52,723 nucleotides of DNA from Chitinophagales bacterium (GTDB lineage Bacteria; Bacteroidota; Bacteroidia; Chitinophagales; Chitinophagaceae), in assembly GCA_015655015.1 (NCBI GenBank), contig JAATFV010000202.1, positions 1-52,723 on the forward strand. The letters run 5' to 3'. Within the stretch, counting starts at the first letter, position 1; each line of letters starts with the position of its first letter. Below are positions 17,682-25,451 of the stretch, one piece after another. The notes below the pieces were generated by a model, which had not been told where the DNA came from, searched no databases, and saw only the letters and a program-made list of their open reading frames with translations. The position numbers and the translations under genes are program-made.

Positions 17682-19160
17682 ATGAAAAAGTATTTGATAA
17701 TTTGTCTTTTGGCGGCCCTTGGAGGGTGCTCCAAGCATTTTTTGGATGAGAATCCAAAGGGACAGGTCGTCGGTAATAATGCGCTGGCCGATATCAATGG
17801 TCTGGATGCCGCATTGACCGGAGCTTATAAAGGCTATCTGCGTACCTGGGGCACGGGATTTCTGACGTCCGCCATGCAAGGTTTCTCCATGGGCGCAGAC
17901 GACCTGACCACTATATCCGGCGGCAACAAGGCCGACTTCAGGGAAATGGACCAGCTCAGTGTCACCGCCAACAATGATCGGATCGTCCAGATCTGGAACG
18001 GATGTTACAAGTCCATACAAGGCGCCAACAACGTCATTGGTAATGCTGGAAATGTTCCCGGTGACAAGACCAGGATCAACGAGATCCTGGGTGAGGCCTA
18101 TTACCTGAGAGCATTGGGATATTACTGGCTGACCAGGGGCTGGGGGAATGTTCCATTGATAACGGATGTTACGGGTGGTGTTACCCCGGATATGTTGAGC
18201 ATGAAGCCTTCAACGCCCGCCGATGTTTATAAAGTGATCGAGAGTGACCTGATAGCGGCGGATTCTCTGCTGCCCAATGCAAAAAGAGATCCGGGCAGAC
18301 CGGGCAAAGGCTCCGCGGAAGGCTTGCTGGCGGACGTCTATTTAACGGAAGGCGGCTGGCCCATCAAGGATAACTCGAAATATGCCCTGGCGGCCCAATG
18401 GGCTAAGAAGGTCATCGACAACAAGACTGCTTATGGCTTCGATCTGGCGGATCTGTCCGATCTTTGGAGCCAACAGAACCCACCCGATATCAGCAAGATC
18501 GGGAAGGAAGAAGTCATGGCTTTCCAGACGAATGCCAACCAGGGGGGATCCAACAACGCTTTTGCCGGCGCCTCCACTACTCCCGGGGAAGAAGGCGGAT
18601 GGGATGATTATATGTCGGAGATCAATTTCTTTAATAATTTCCCTGCAGGAAAAAGAAAGGACCTCACCTTCCATACTGTTTTTACAAAGGGCGATGGCTC
18701 TACGGTCACCTGGGAGAACAGTGCAGCCCAACATCCTTATTATGCCAAGTTCAGAATTCCGGATAACACACAATACTTTACTAACGTACCGGTCTATATA
18801 ATGCGATATGCGCACGTGCTGCTGATCTATGCCGAGGCGCAGGCCAGGGCCGATGGTGCAGCCAATGCCGATGCCTACGCAGCATTGAATGCGGTACACG
18901 TCCGGGCTGGTTTAACGCCTTTGTCCGGGCTGTCGAATGACGACTTTATAACCGCCGTCGTCAACGAGCGGTCATGGGAATTCGCCTGTGAAGGCACTAC
19001 CCGCTGGTTTGACCTGCAGCGGCTGGAGATGGTGGAAACAGCCAACGATGCGGCTCACAGAAGCCCGTTGGAAAATAAGATCATCCCCAGCCCGATCACT
19101 AAGGCCAGTTATTGGTTCCCGGTTCCCCTGGCGGATGCCAGCATTAATCCTAACTTATAA
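17682..19160 (+). CDS. susD: SusD/RagB-type glycan-binding lipoprotein of PUL A
   Basis: 492 residues. The signal peptide ends in the lipobox LGGC (Cys16), and FLDENPKG follows as in most SusD proteins. Tetratricopeptide-like helices run through residues 60-220 (ILGEAYYLRALGYYWLTRGWGNVPLIT). The C-terminal RagB/SusD part has YAEAQARADG, NERSWEFACEGTTRWFDLQR and a final NPNL. It caps the SusC barrel and selects the ligand. The next gene starts 2 bp after the stop, so the deacetylase-like gene is co-transcribed. Confidence 0.95.
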   Translation: MKKYLIICLLAALGGCSKHFLDENPKGQVVGNNALADINGLDAALTGAYKGYLRTWGTGFLTSAMQGFSMGADDLTTISGGNKADFREMDQLSVTANNDRIVQIWNGCYKSIQGANNVIGNAGNVPGDKTRINEILGEAYYLRALGYYWLTRGWGNVPLITDVTGGVTPDMLSMKPSTPADVYKVIESDLIAADSLLPNAKRDPGRPGKGSAEGLLADVYLTEGGWPIKDNSKYALAAQWAKKVIDNKTAYGFDLADLSDLWSQQNPPDISKIGKEEVMAFQTNANQGGSNNAFAGASTTPGEEGGWDDYMSEINFFNNFPAGKRKDLTFHTVFTKGDGSTVTWENSAAQHPYYAKFRIPDNTQYFTNVPVYIMRYAHVLLIYAEAQARADGAANADAYAALNAVHVRAGLTPLSGLSNDDFITAVVNERSWEFACEGTTRWFDLQRLEMVETANDAAHRSPLENKIIPSPITKASYWFPVPLADASINPNL

Positions 19161-19162
19161 GG

Positions 19163-20371
19163 ATGATCAGGTATCTGGCCGTACTCGCATGGATAGGGAT
19201 AAGTTTCGGTACTGCGGCCAGAGCCGGCTGTATGAACCTGCCAGTGAAAGGAAATGTGAACGGCAGGGATACCAGTATCACGGTCATGATCGAATATAAA
19301 GGGGCTGTCCGGCATTTTTCTGTCCGGACAGCCCCTTTAAAATACAACAAGGATTTTGCCTGGAGCTTTGCGCTCGACGACGGTCTGGCTTCCGGGTGGC
19401 TTGTCGCCTTCCCCTATTTCAATGGAGGACGGGTGGCCCCTTCGTTCAAGGGTGCATGGGGGGCCGACCAGGGCGGAGACGGGGAAGTGTATCCGGGATT
19501 ATTCTTCACGGATGGATGTGGCAACAAGGTGCCTTTCCGGGCAGCTGTGGCCATTAATGCAAGATCGATCGGCCGGCCCGGCTCCCTGGACTGGGAACAG
19601 GTGGATTCTCTCTATAAGGCAGGTTGGGATGTCTTTAGTCATGGATACACCCACGCCACGGGCAGGGATGTGGATGCGCTATCCGAATGCCGTGAGAACA
19701 ATAAGGTAGTGCAGGAGCGGCTGGGAATCGTCATGCGCCAGTTTGTGGTCCCTGGCGGACCTGGGGATACGATCAGCGAGGGGCCTTACACGAAGGCTGC
19801 TTTCGGTCAAGGCATGGAGGCCGTGCACGACGGACATTTCCCCGGTCATACAATAATGATAGACCGAGATCTCTCTCCTGAACGGATGCGTGCGGGAAGG
19901 CTATTCCTGTATTCGGGCAATATGCGCGATAGTATGGATCGATATTTCAGGGAGATCAGGGACCTGTTGCAAGCCGGAAAGCGACCCTGGATCAATGCTT
20001 TTACGCACAGTACCGGGAACGACAACCTCTGGAATATCAGCCTGCGTTTCCCCGATATGAAACGCTTCTTCGGTCGCCTGGAAAAGGAATATGGACACAC
20101 CGGAAAGGATAATATATGGGTCGCATCTTTCCAGGCCGTACAGGAATATTCGCTGATTCACCAATCCCTCGTATATTCGGTCAGGAAAGCGGGGAACCGG
20201 ATCTATATCAGGATAGATACCGGAACTCTGCCGGTGGAATTGCGCCACAAATGCCAGACATTTGTCCTGGACAGCGGGCAGCCGATCGAAAAGATCACCT
20301 GCGTCAACGGTTCCATCGAGAGTTATTCACGGAATACGGTGGGCAAACAGCTGATAAACCTATGTTGGTAG
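19163..20371 (+). CDS. Secreted polysaccharide deacetylase-like (NodB-fold) protein
   Basis: 402 residues with a signal peptide (1-22). After a short beta-domain the core begins with WSFALDDG, equivalent to the TFDDG motif of NodB deacetylases (first Asp base, second metal ligand). SHGYTHA gives the HxxxH pair of metal ligands. VVPGG and NAFTHSTG would be the later motifs. Such enzymes remove acetyl groups from sugar chains, which suits an operon with SusC/SusD and an SGNH hydrolase. Two odd features occur: a perfect 16-bp inverted repeat lies inside the coding region (19297-19339), and the TAG stop is itself the first three bases of a 19-bp tandem repeat. Confidence 0.72.
   Translation: MIRYLAVLAWIGISFGTAARAGCMNLPVKGNVNGRDTSITVMIEYKGAVRHFSVRTAPLKYNKDFAWSFALDDGLASGWLVAFPYFNGGRVAPSFKGAWGADQGGDGEVYPGLFFTDGCGNKVPFRAAVAINARSIGRPGSLDWEQVDSLYKAGWDVFSHGYTHATGRDVDALSECRENNKVVQERLGIVMRQFVVPGGPGDTISEGPYTKAAFGQGMEAVHDGHFPGHTIMIDRDLSPERMRAGRLFLYSGNMRDSMDRYFREIRDLLQAGKRPWINAFTHSTGNDNLWNISLRFPDMKRFFGRLEKEYGHTGKDNIWVASFQAVQEYSLIHQSLVYSVRKAGNRIYIRIDTGTLPVELRHKCQTFVLDSGQPIEKITCVNGSIESYSRNTVGKQLINLCW
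19297..19339 (+). repeat. Perfect inverted repeat inside the deacetylase-like gene
   Basis: TAAAGGGGCTGTCCGG (19297-19312) and its exact reverse complement CCGGACAGCCCCTTTA (19324-19339) enclose an 11-base loop. The codons still make good protein sense (KGAVR...RTAPL). No T-run follows on either strand, so an intrinsic terminator is unlikely; a strong RNA hairpin within the message, or the footprint of a small palindromic repeat element, is possible. Confidence 0.8.
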
Positions 20372-20482
20372 TAGGATCAGATATTAATAGTAAAATCAGA
20401 TATTGCTAGTAGGATCAGATATTGGTAGTAGGATCAGATATTGCTAGTAAATCAAATAATTGATAGTACGATCAAATAGTTC
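20369..20482 (+). repeat. 19-bp tandem repeat, six copies, filling the gap before the SGNH gene
   Basis: Unit about TAGTAGGATCAGATATTGC, with copies starting at 20369, 20388, 20407, 20426, 20445 and 20464. The first four are nearly identical and the last two have drifted (CAAATA instead of CAGATA). The first TAG is the stop codon of the deacetylase-like gene. The sixth copy ends three bases before the next ATG, so the whole spacer is repeat. Confidence 0.95.
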
Positions 20483-20485
20483 TAT

Positions 20486-21160
20486 ATGAAAAAAAATATT
20501 TTTATAGCCGCCCTATTCGTAGTAGGTTTTTTGGGTTTGTCCATATCCCGGTCATATGGGCAGAAGACGCCTTTTTATAATGATATCGAGGCCTTTAAAA
20601 AGCGGGACAGCGTACAGCCCCCTCCACAGCACGCTATCTTGTTCACAGGCAGTTCCTCCTTCACGAAATGGACGGATGTGGCAGACTACTTCCCCGGCTA
20701 CACGGTCATCAACAGGGGCTTTGGCGGCTCCACTATTCCGGACGTGATCCGTTATGCGGAAGATATCATTTTCCCCTACCAGCCCAAACAGATCGTTATC
20801 TACTGCGGAGACAATGACCTGGCCTCGTCCGATACGGTGACGGCGCAGGTGGTCTATGCACGTTTCGTGCAGTTATACCAGCTTATTCGTTCCCGCATGA
20901 AGAAAGTGGATATCCTGTATGTGTCCATCAAGCCTAGCCCCAGCCGGGAGAGGCTGATGCCCCGTATGGCAGAGGTCAATCAATTGATCGGGGATTTTCT
21001 GCGTAAACAAAAACATGCCGCGTTTGCAGATGTATATCACCCTATGCTCAATGCTGAAGGTCATCCTATCGAGGACCTGTTCATCGGGGATAAGCTGCAC
21101 ATGAATCCGAAAGGTTATGCTATCTGGCAAAAGATCCTCCAGCCTTACCTGCTGAAGTAG
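20486..21160 (+). CDS. Secreted SGNH/GDSL hydrolase
   Basis: 224 residues with a signal peptide (1-25). The SGNH blocks are all visible: FTGSSS (block I, nucleophile Ser56 or Ser57), NRGFGGS (block II glycine), YCGDNDL (block III asparagine) and GDKLHMNPKGY (block V, Asp and His). Members hydrolyse esters, commonly acetyl esters on carbohydrates. The position after a deacetylase-like gene suggests a role in deacylating the PUL A glycan. A 200-bp gap follows, containing a 22-bp repeat. Confidence 0.88.
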   Translation: MKKNIFIAALFVVGFLGLSISRSYGQKTPFYNDIEAFKKRDSVQPPPQHAILFTGSSSFTKWTDVADYFPGYTVINRGFGGSTIPDVIRYAEDIIFPYQPKQIVIYCGDNDLASSDTVTAQVVYARFVQLYQLIRSRMKKVDILYVSIKPSPSRERLMPRMAEVNQLIGDFLRKQKHAAFADVYHPMLNAEGHPIEDLFIGDKLHMNPKGYAIWQKILQPYLLK

Positions 21161-21239
21161 ATCCGGTACAGACTAAGAGTTTATGCTGATTGACAAATAT
21201 CGGCCCGGTGCGCTCCGCCCAAAAGTTTCCGTTTAGATG

Positions 21240-21283
21240 TTAACTTATTGTAATCTCTCTTTTAACTTATTGTAACTTCTCTC
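21240..21283 (+). repeat. 22-bp tandem repeat, two copies, upstream of the sugar cluster
   Basis: TTAACTTATTGTAA followed by a CT-rich tail occurs at 21240-21261 and again at 21262-21283, about 85 bp before the first gene of the sugar cluster. It may belong to that cluster's promoter region. No clear TAnnTTTG box was found nearby. Confidence 0.7.
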
Positions 21284-21368
21284 TCTCCGCAGACTATATT
21301 TAAAATATACAAAGAAATTTGGGGGACTAAGCTTACCTGCTGATGGTAATGCCCTAGCCTTATTGTGT

Positions 21369-22418
21369 ATGTTGAAAAATACCAACACCCTTCGGAAGAA
21401 AATACTTTTCATCATAGGGTCTCCTAACCAGACCACCCAGATGCATCAGATCGCATCCCGGCTCCCCGACTACGATTGTTATTTCAGTCAGATCTATAGC
21501 AAACATCCTGTGGTCCGTTCTGCAGTAAAGAGCGGGTTATTGGATAATACCATCTTTGCCGGTGAGTTTAAAAGAAAGGGGGACACCTACCTGGAACGAC
21601 ATCATTTACGGAACGATTACGCGCGGTCTTTATATGGCAATGAGTACGATATGGCCGTAGTGTGTACGGATCTGCTGGTGGCGAAAGAGCTTCAGACGAT
21701 AAAGACGGTCTGGGTGCAGGAAGGAATGACAGACCCCATCACCCCCTGGGGCAGGTTCACCCGCCGTCTTCGTCTTCCTTCTTATATGGCCATGAATACC
21801 GCCTATAACGGATGCAGCAATATCTGCGACATTTACTGTGCTGCTTCACATGGCTATAAAGAACAATTCAGCCGGCTGGGCACGGAGGCTTCGCGGATCA
21901 TCGTAACCGGCATTCCCAATTATGATAATGCGGCTGCCCTTCTGAAGAATGATTTTCCACATCAGGGGTATGTGATGGTAGCTACTTCAGATACCCGCGA
22001 GACTTTTAAAAAGGATGACCGGGCGACATTTATAACGAACTGCGTTAAGATCGCAGGAGGACGGCAGCTGCTCTTCAAGCTGCACCCCAATGAGCAGAAA
22101 GAGCGGGCCATTGCAGAGATCCGGGCTTTTGCGCCTTCCGATGTTATGATCTATACGGACGGGAATACGGAGCAAATGATCGCCAATTGCGATGAGCTGA
22201 TCACTCAATATTCCACAGTGGTATATATCGGTATCGCCCTGGGGAAAAAAGTGCATTCCTATTTTGATGTGCCTGCGTTGACGAAACTGGCTCCCGTTCA
22301 GAATGGAGGAGCCTCCGCTTCTAATATTGCAGATATATGCCGGCGTTACCTGGAATTTAAGGGTACGCGGGATGAGTTCCTGGTTAAATACAGATCGCCT
22401 AAATTTCAATACGCTTAA
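21369..22418 (+). CDS. GT-B-fold protein of a surface-glycan cluster (glycosyltransferase or CDP-glycerol transferase-like)
   Basis: 349 residues from the ATG at 21369; an in-frame TTG six bases upstream was not chosen. It is soluble with no signal peptide. The N-terminal half opens with KKILFIIGSPNQTTQMHQIASRL, a GT-B first strand and loop. The C-terminal half has LLFKLHPNE, then ELITQYSTVVYIGIALGKKVHSYFD, which is the pattern in CDP-glycerol glycerophosphotransferase-like and UDP-GlcNAc-2-epimerase-like folds where the donor sits. The stop TAA is directly followed by the ATG of the cytidylyltransferase fusion, so the two are coupled. It might transfer the CMP-activated sugar made by this cluster, or act as a NeuC-like hydrolysing epimerase. 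The family call is tentative. Confidence 0.5.
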   Translation: MLKNTNTLRKKILFIIGSPNQTTQMHQIASRLPDYDCYFSQIYSKHPVVRSAVKSGLLDNTIFAGEFKRKGDTYLERHHLRNDYARSLYGNEYDMAVVCTDLLVAKELQTIKTVWVQEGMTDPITPWGRFTRRLRLPSYMAMNTAYNGCSNICDIYCAASHGYKEQFSRLGTEASRIIVTGIPNYDNAAALLKNDFPHQGYVMVATSDTRETFKKDDRATFITNCVKIAGGRQLLFKLHPNEQKERAIAEIRAFAPSDVMIYTDGNTEQMIANCDELITQYSTVVYIGIALGKKVHSYFDVPALTKLAPVQNGGASASNIADICRRYLEFKGTRDEFLVKYRSPKFQYA

Positions 22419-24197
22419 ATGGATAGTACAAAGCCAAAGATCGTTACGATCATCCAGGTTAGAAGAGGCTCTTCCCGCCTGCCGGATAAAGTGTTCAGGC
22501 CCTTATCCGGAAAATCGCTTTTTGTAAGGCAGGTGGAACGGGTGCGTGCGTCCCTGTTATGCGGACAGGTAGTGGTAGCTACGACCTTGAATCCCGCCGA
22601 TGACCTGGTGGCAGCGGCTTGTGCGCAGGAAGGGTGGGAATGTTTCAGGGGGCATGATGCCGATCTTCTGGACAGGCATTACCAGGCGGCCCTTAAACAC
22701 AGAGCGGATATCGTGATCAAGATACCGGGTGATTGCCCGCTGATCGACCCTGCCATCATCGACCGGGTGATCGGTTTTTATCTGGAGAACGGGGATCGGT
22801 ATGATTATGTCAGCAACCTTCATCCGGCCACCTGGCCGGATGGCAATGATGTGGAGATAATGAGTTTCCAGACCCTGGAGAAAGCCTGGGAAGATGCTAC
22901 CCGTCCCTTCGAGCGGGAGCATACCACTCCTTACATCTGGGAGCGGCCGGAGCAGTTCAGGATCGGCAACGTGGTCATGGAAGGCGGCGCCGATTATTCC
23001 ATGACCCACCGGCTCACGATCGATTATGAAGAGGACTATCAGTTTATTTCGGCGGTCTGGTCAGCGTTGTATCCCGTCAATTCCCTGTTCGGTGTCGGAG
23101 ATATCCTCGACCTGTTGGACAAACGCCCCGATATCTATATGATCAACCGGTCGCTGGCCGGCGTGAACTGGTATCGCCATCACCTGGATGAATTGACGAT
23201 GGTCGATGCAGGACAGACAAAGTTTGCGGCCGGGGAATCGAATGCAGGCCCGCAGGAAGGCACTTTGTCCCGCTCGCTAACTCCCATCGCATTAAAAGTA
23301 AGAGAGCATATTATCCGAATGTCTGCTGGTGGCGGTTGTTTTATCGGAGCCTCTTTGTCCTGCGTCGAGCTCCTGGTGTATTTATATGCTGATTTTCTCA
23401 GGCTGGGGAAGCGTACACCTGTTGACGGTACACCTGTTAACGGCACACCTGTTAACGGTACACGTGTTGACGATCCGGCGGATGATTCCCGGAATGCGAT
23501 GGACGATCCCCGGGATGACCCGCAAAGAGATTTTCTTTTTCTATCCAAGGGGCACGATGTTCCTGCCCTGTATGGTACGTTCGTGGAGATGGGCCTGCTG
23601 GATGCCGGCCGGCTCAACAATCATTTATCTACTTCCGATCATATTTACTGGCACCCGAACAGGGCTATCCCGGGCGTGGAATTCCACTCCGGCTCCCTGG
23701 GGCATCTTCCGGCAGTAGCGGCAGGCGTAGCCCTGGACTGCCAGCTGAAAGGGCTGGACAACCGGGTCGTGGTGATCACCGGGGATGGGGAGCTGAATGA
23801 AGGCAGCATATGGGAGACGATACTGGTGGCCAATGCCTATAAGCTGGGAAATCTGACGATCGTGGTGGACCGCAATCAATTCCAGGCAAATATCCGGACG
23901 GAAGACCTGGTGCCTTTGGAACCGCTGGCGGATAAGTTCAGGGCATTCGGATGCCAGGTCCGGAGGATCGACGGTCACGATTTTACGCAATTACAGGAGG
24001 CATTCGGTAAGGTCGGCGGAGACAAAGTGAATGTCATCATTGCCGATACGGTACGCGGGAAGGGGCTTCCCAGCATTGAAGCAAGAGCCGACCGCTGGTT
24101 CTGCTCTTTTTCGGATGCAGAAGTCTCCCAACTGCTGGAAGAGCTACACGGGAATATAGCTGCGACCATCGAATCAGAAACATTAGTCGTTCGTTGA
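22419..24197 (+). CDS. Fusion of a NeuA/SpsF-like cytidylyltransferase and transketolase N-terminal half
   Basis: 592 residues. Residues 8-245 are a nucleotidyltransferase of the SpsF/KdsB/NeuA type: IIQVRRGSSRLPDKVFRPL is the CTP-binding loop, KIPGDCPLIDP carries the metal-binding Asp, and DYVSN and DGNDVEI follow. After a linker (about 250-290), residues 290-575 are the thiamine-diphosphate-binding domain of transketolase, with FLSKGHDVPALYG, the GDG motif at 455-457 and the matching VDRNQFQ. Residues 333-352 are four copies of T-P-V-N-G encoded by a 15-bp tandem repeat, inserted between the first helix and the SKGH motif. The partner half of the transketolase is the next gene. The first domain would activate an ulosonic acid with CMP; the second would move a two-carbon ketol unit. 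Confidence 0.85.
   Translation: MDSTKPKIVTIIQVRRGSSRLPDKVFRPLSGKSLFVRQVERVRASLLCGQVVVATTLNPADDLVAAACAQEGWECFRGHDADLLDRHYQAALKHRADIVIKIPGDCPLIDPAIIDRVIGFYLENGDRYDYVSNLHPATWPDGNDVEIMSFQTLEKAWEDATRPFEREHTTPYIWERPEQFRIGNVVMEGGADYSMTHRLTIDYEEDYQFISAVWSALYPVNSLFGVGDILDLLDKRPDIYMINRSLAGVNWYRHHLDELTMVDAGQTKFAAGESNAGPQEGTLSRSLTPIALKVREHIIRMSAGGGCFIGASLSCVELLVYLYADFLRLGKRTPVDGTPVNGTPVNGTRVDDPADDSRNAMDDPRDDPQRDFLFLSKGHDVPALYGTFVEMGLLDAGRLNNHLSTSDHIYWHPNRAIPGVEFHSGSLGHLPAVAAGVALDCQLKGLDNRVVVITGDGELNEGSIWETILVANAYKLGNLTIVVDRNQFQANIRTEDLVPLEPLADKFRAFGCQVRRIDGHDFTQLQEAFGKVGGDKVNVIIADTVRGKGLPSIEARADRWFCSFSDAEVSQLLEELHGNIAATIESETLVVR
23415..23474 (+). repeat. 15-bp tandem repeat, four copies, in coding sequence
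   Basis: ACACCTGTTGACGGT-type units at 23415, 23430, 23445 and 23460 encode TPVDG, TPVNG, TPVNG, TRVDD. As 15 is a multiple of three, copy changes keep the frame. The position is a surface loop of the transketolase domain. Confidence 0.92.
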
Positions 24198-24205
24198 TAG
24201 CGGTT

Positions 24206-24351
24206 TAATGCCGGATAGTTTGATTGATGACATAATGCCGGTGAATTGACTGATGCGTTCATACCGGATAGATAGATTAAAGAAATACTGCCGGTGGATT
24301 GAAAAATACGCTCGCACCGGAAAGAATAGTTACGAAGAAATACCCGATACT
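24206..24351 (+). repeat. Degenerate tandem repeat of about 26.5 bp, 5-6 copies, between the transketolase halves
   Basis: CCGG recurs at 24211, 24238, 24264, 24291 and 24317, with CCGA at 24345, so steps are 27, 26, 27, 26 and 28. Each unit reads CCGG-R-T-R/G followed by an A/T-rich ATTGA-type stretch and ends in ATA/ATG. The array begins just after the stop of the fusion gene and ends exactly at the ATG at 24352. This argues that the earlier in-frame ATG at 24253 lies in spacer and is not the true start. Confidence 0.75.
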
Positions 24352-25266
24352 ATGACTTATGAAGAATTATTGATAGAGACGGCTTTAGCGGATGAACGTG
24401 TGGTCGTCATGACGGCGGAAAACAGGGCATTGGTACGCAATGTGCAGGCAGCGATCGGGACCCGCTTCATCGATACAGGCATTACAGAACAGACCCTGGT
24501 AGGCATGGCGGCAGGCCTGGCCTTGCGGGGACGAATTCCCATCATACATGCGCTGGCTCCTTTCCTCACCATGCGGGCTTTTGAATTTATCCGGACAGAT
24601 GTCGGCATTGCCCGTTTGCCTGTTAAGCTGAGCGGGTATATTCCCGGCTTCCTGTCTGATGGTAACGGCGCCACGCACCAATCCATAGAAGATGTGGCCA
24701 TTATGCGCGGGATTCCCGGCATGGAAGTGTATTGCCCGGCAGATGAGGATGACCTGGTCAGGATGTTGCCGGCCATCTGGTCGTCGGATGCGCCTTCCTA
24801 TGTGCGGGTCAACCATAAGAAAGGAACGTATACACATACCCCCTTTGTTAAGGGCAAGGCGGAAATCATCCGGGAGGGGAGGGATGTGACGCTGCTGGTG
24901 TATGGCTTCCTGTTTGAGAACGCCTTACAGGCGGCAGACCTGCTGGAGAAGGAGGGATTATCGGTGGGACTTGTCAATATGCGGTCCCTGAAGCCGGTGG
25001 ATGAGGAAGTGCTCATTCATTGTGTTTTGAATTCCCGGATGCTGGTAACGATCGAAGATCATTTATTGACCGGGGGATTGTATTCCATCGTAGCAGAAAC
25101 TTTATTACGTCGCCGGTTGACGGCGACGGTGCTGCCCCTGGCTCTGAATGAACGCTGGTTCAGACCCGGTCTGCTGAAGGATGTGCTGGAGACGGAAGGT
25201 TTCACCGGGGAGAAGATCGCCGGGAGGGTCCTGCAGGAAATGCAGCTGGATAGAATTGCCGGATAG
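24352..25266 (+). CDS. Transketolase C-terminal half (pyrimidine-binding and C-terminal domains)
   Basis: 304 residues from the ATG at 24352 (MTYEELLIETALAD, a typical start for split transketolases). An upstream ATG at 24253 would add 33 residues encoded by repeat DNA. The pyrimidine domain has TAENRAL and FIDTGITEQTLVGMAAGLAL, whose Glu46 is the cofactor-activating glutamate. The C-terminal domain contains LLVYGFLFENALQAADLLE, VNMRSLKPVDEE and IEDHLLTGGL. With the N-terminal half in the preceding fusion protein it should form an active heterotetramer. Split transketolases are common in secondary sugar pathways. Confidence 0.9.
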   Translation: MTYEELLIETALADERVVVMTAENRALVRNVQAAIGTRFIDTGITEQTLVGMAAGLALRGRIPIIHALAPFLTMRAFEFIRTDVGIARLPVKLSGYIPGFLSDGNGATHQSIEDVAIMRGIPGMEVYCPADEDDLVRMLPAIWSSDAPSYVRVNHKKGTYTHTPFVKGKAEIIREGRDVTLLVYGFLFENALQAADLLEKEGLSVGLVNMRSLKPVDEEVLIHCVLNSRMLVTIEDHLLTGGLYSIVAETLLRRRLTATVLPLALNERWFRPGLLKDVLETEGFTGEKIAGRVLQEMQLDRIAG

Positions 25267-25317
25267 GACAATAAGCATACATGCGAAAGCTTATGGCATT
25301 GCCGTACATGGCGCCGT

Positions 25318-25341
25318 ATGTCGGACGAAATGTCGGACGAA
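25318..25341 (+). repeat. 12-bp direct repeat x2 in the gap before the aminotransferase gene
   Basis: ATGTCGGACGAA occurs at 25318-25329 and 25330-25341. The 185-bp gap around it holds nothing else I can name. Confidence 0.7.
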
Positions 25342-25451
25342 ATGATCCTGGTTAGCGGCGAATTGCGCTCATAGACCAAACGGACCATCCGCAACGTGAA
25401 CTGAAAAGAGCCGATATTCTGTTAATTGATCAACAAATATTCAACCCTGAT

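Noticed and set aside
19297..19339. Intrinsic terminator for the susCD message
   Set aside because: The stem is strong but neither strand has a T-run after it, and the reading frame continues through it into conserved deacetylase motifs.
20369..20482. Possible CRISPR array
   Set aside because: Units of 19 bp follow each other without spacers and no cas genes are present; it is a simple tandem repeat.
24253..24351. N-terminal extension of the transketolase C-terminal half
   Set aside because: These codons belong to the 26-27 bp repeat array, and the family's normal start (MTYEELL) is the ATG at 24352.
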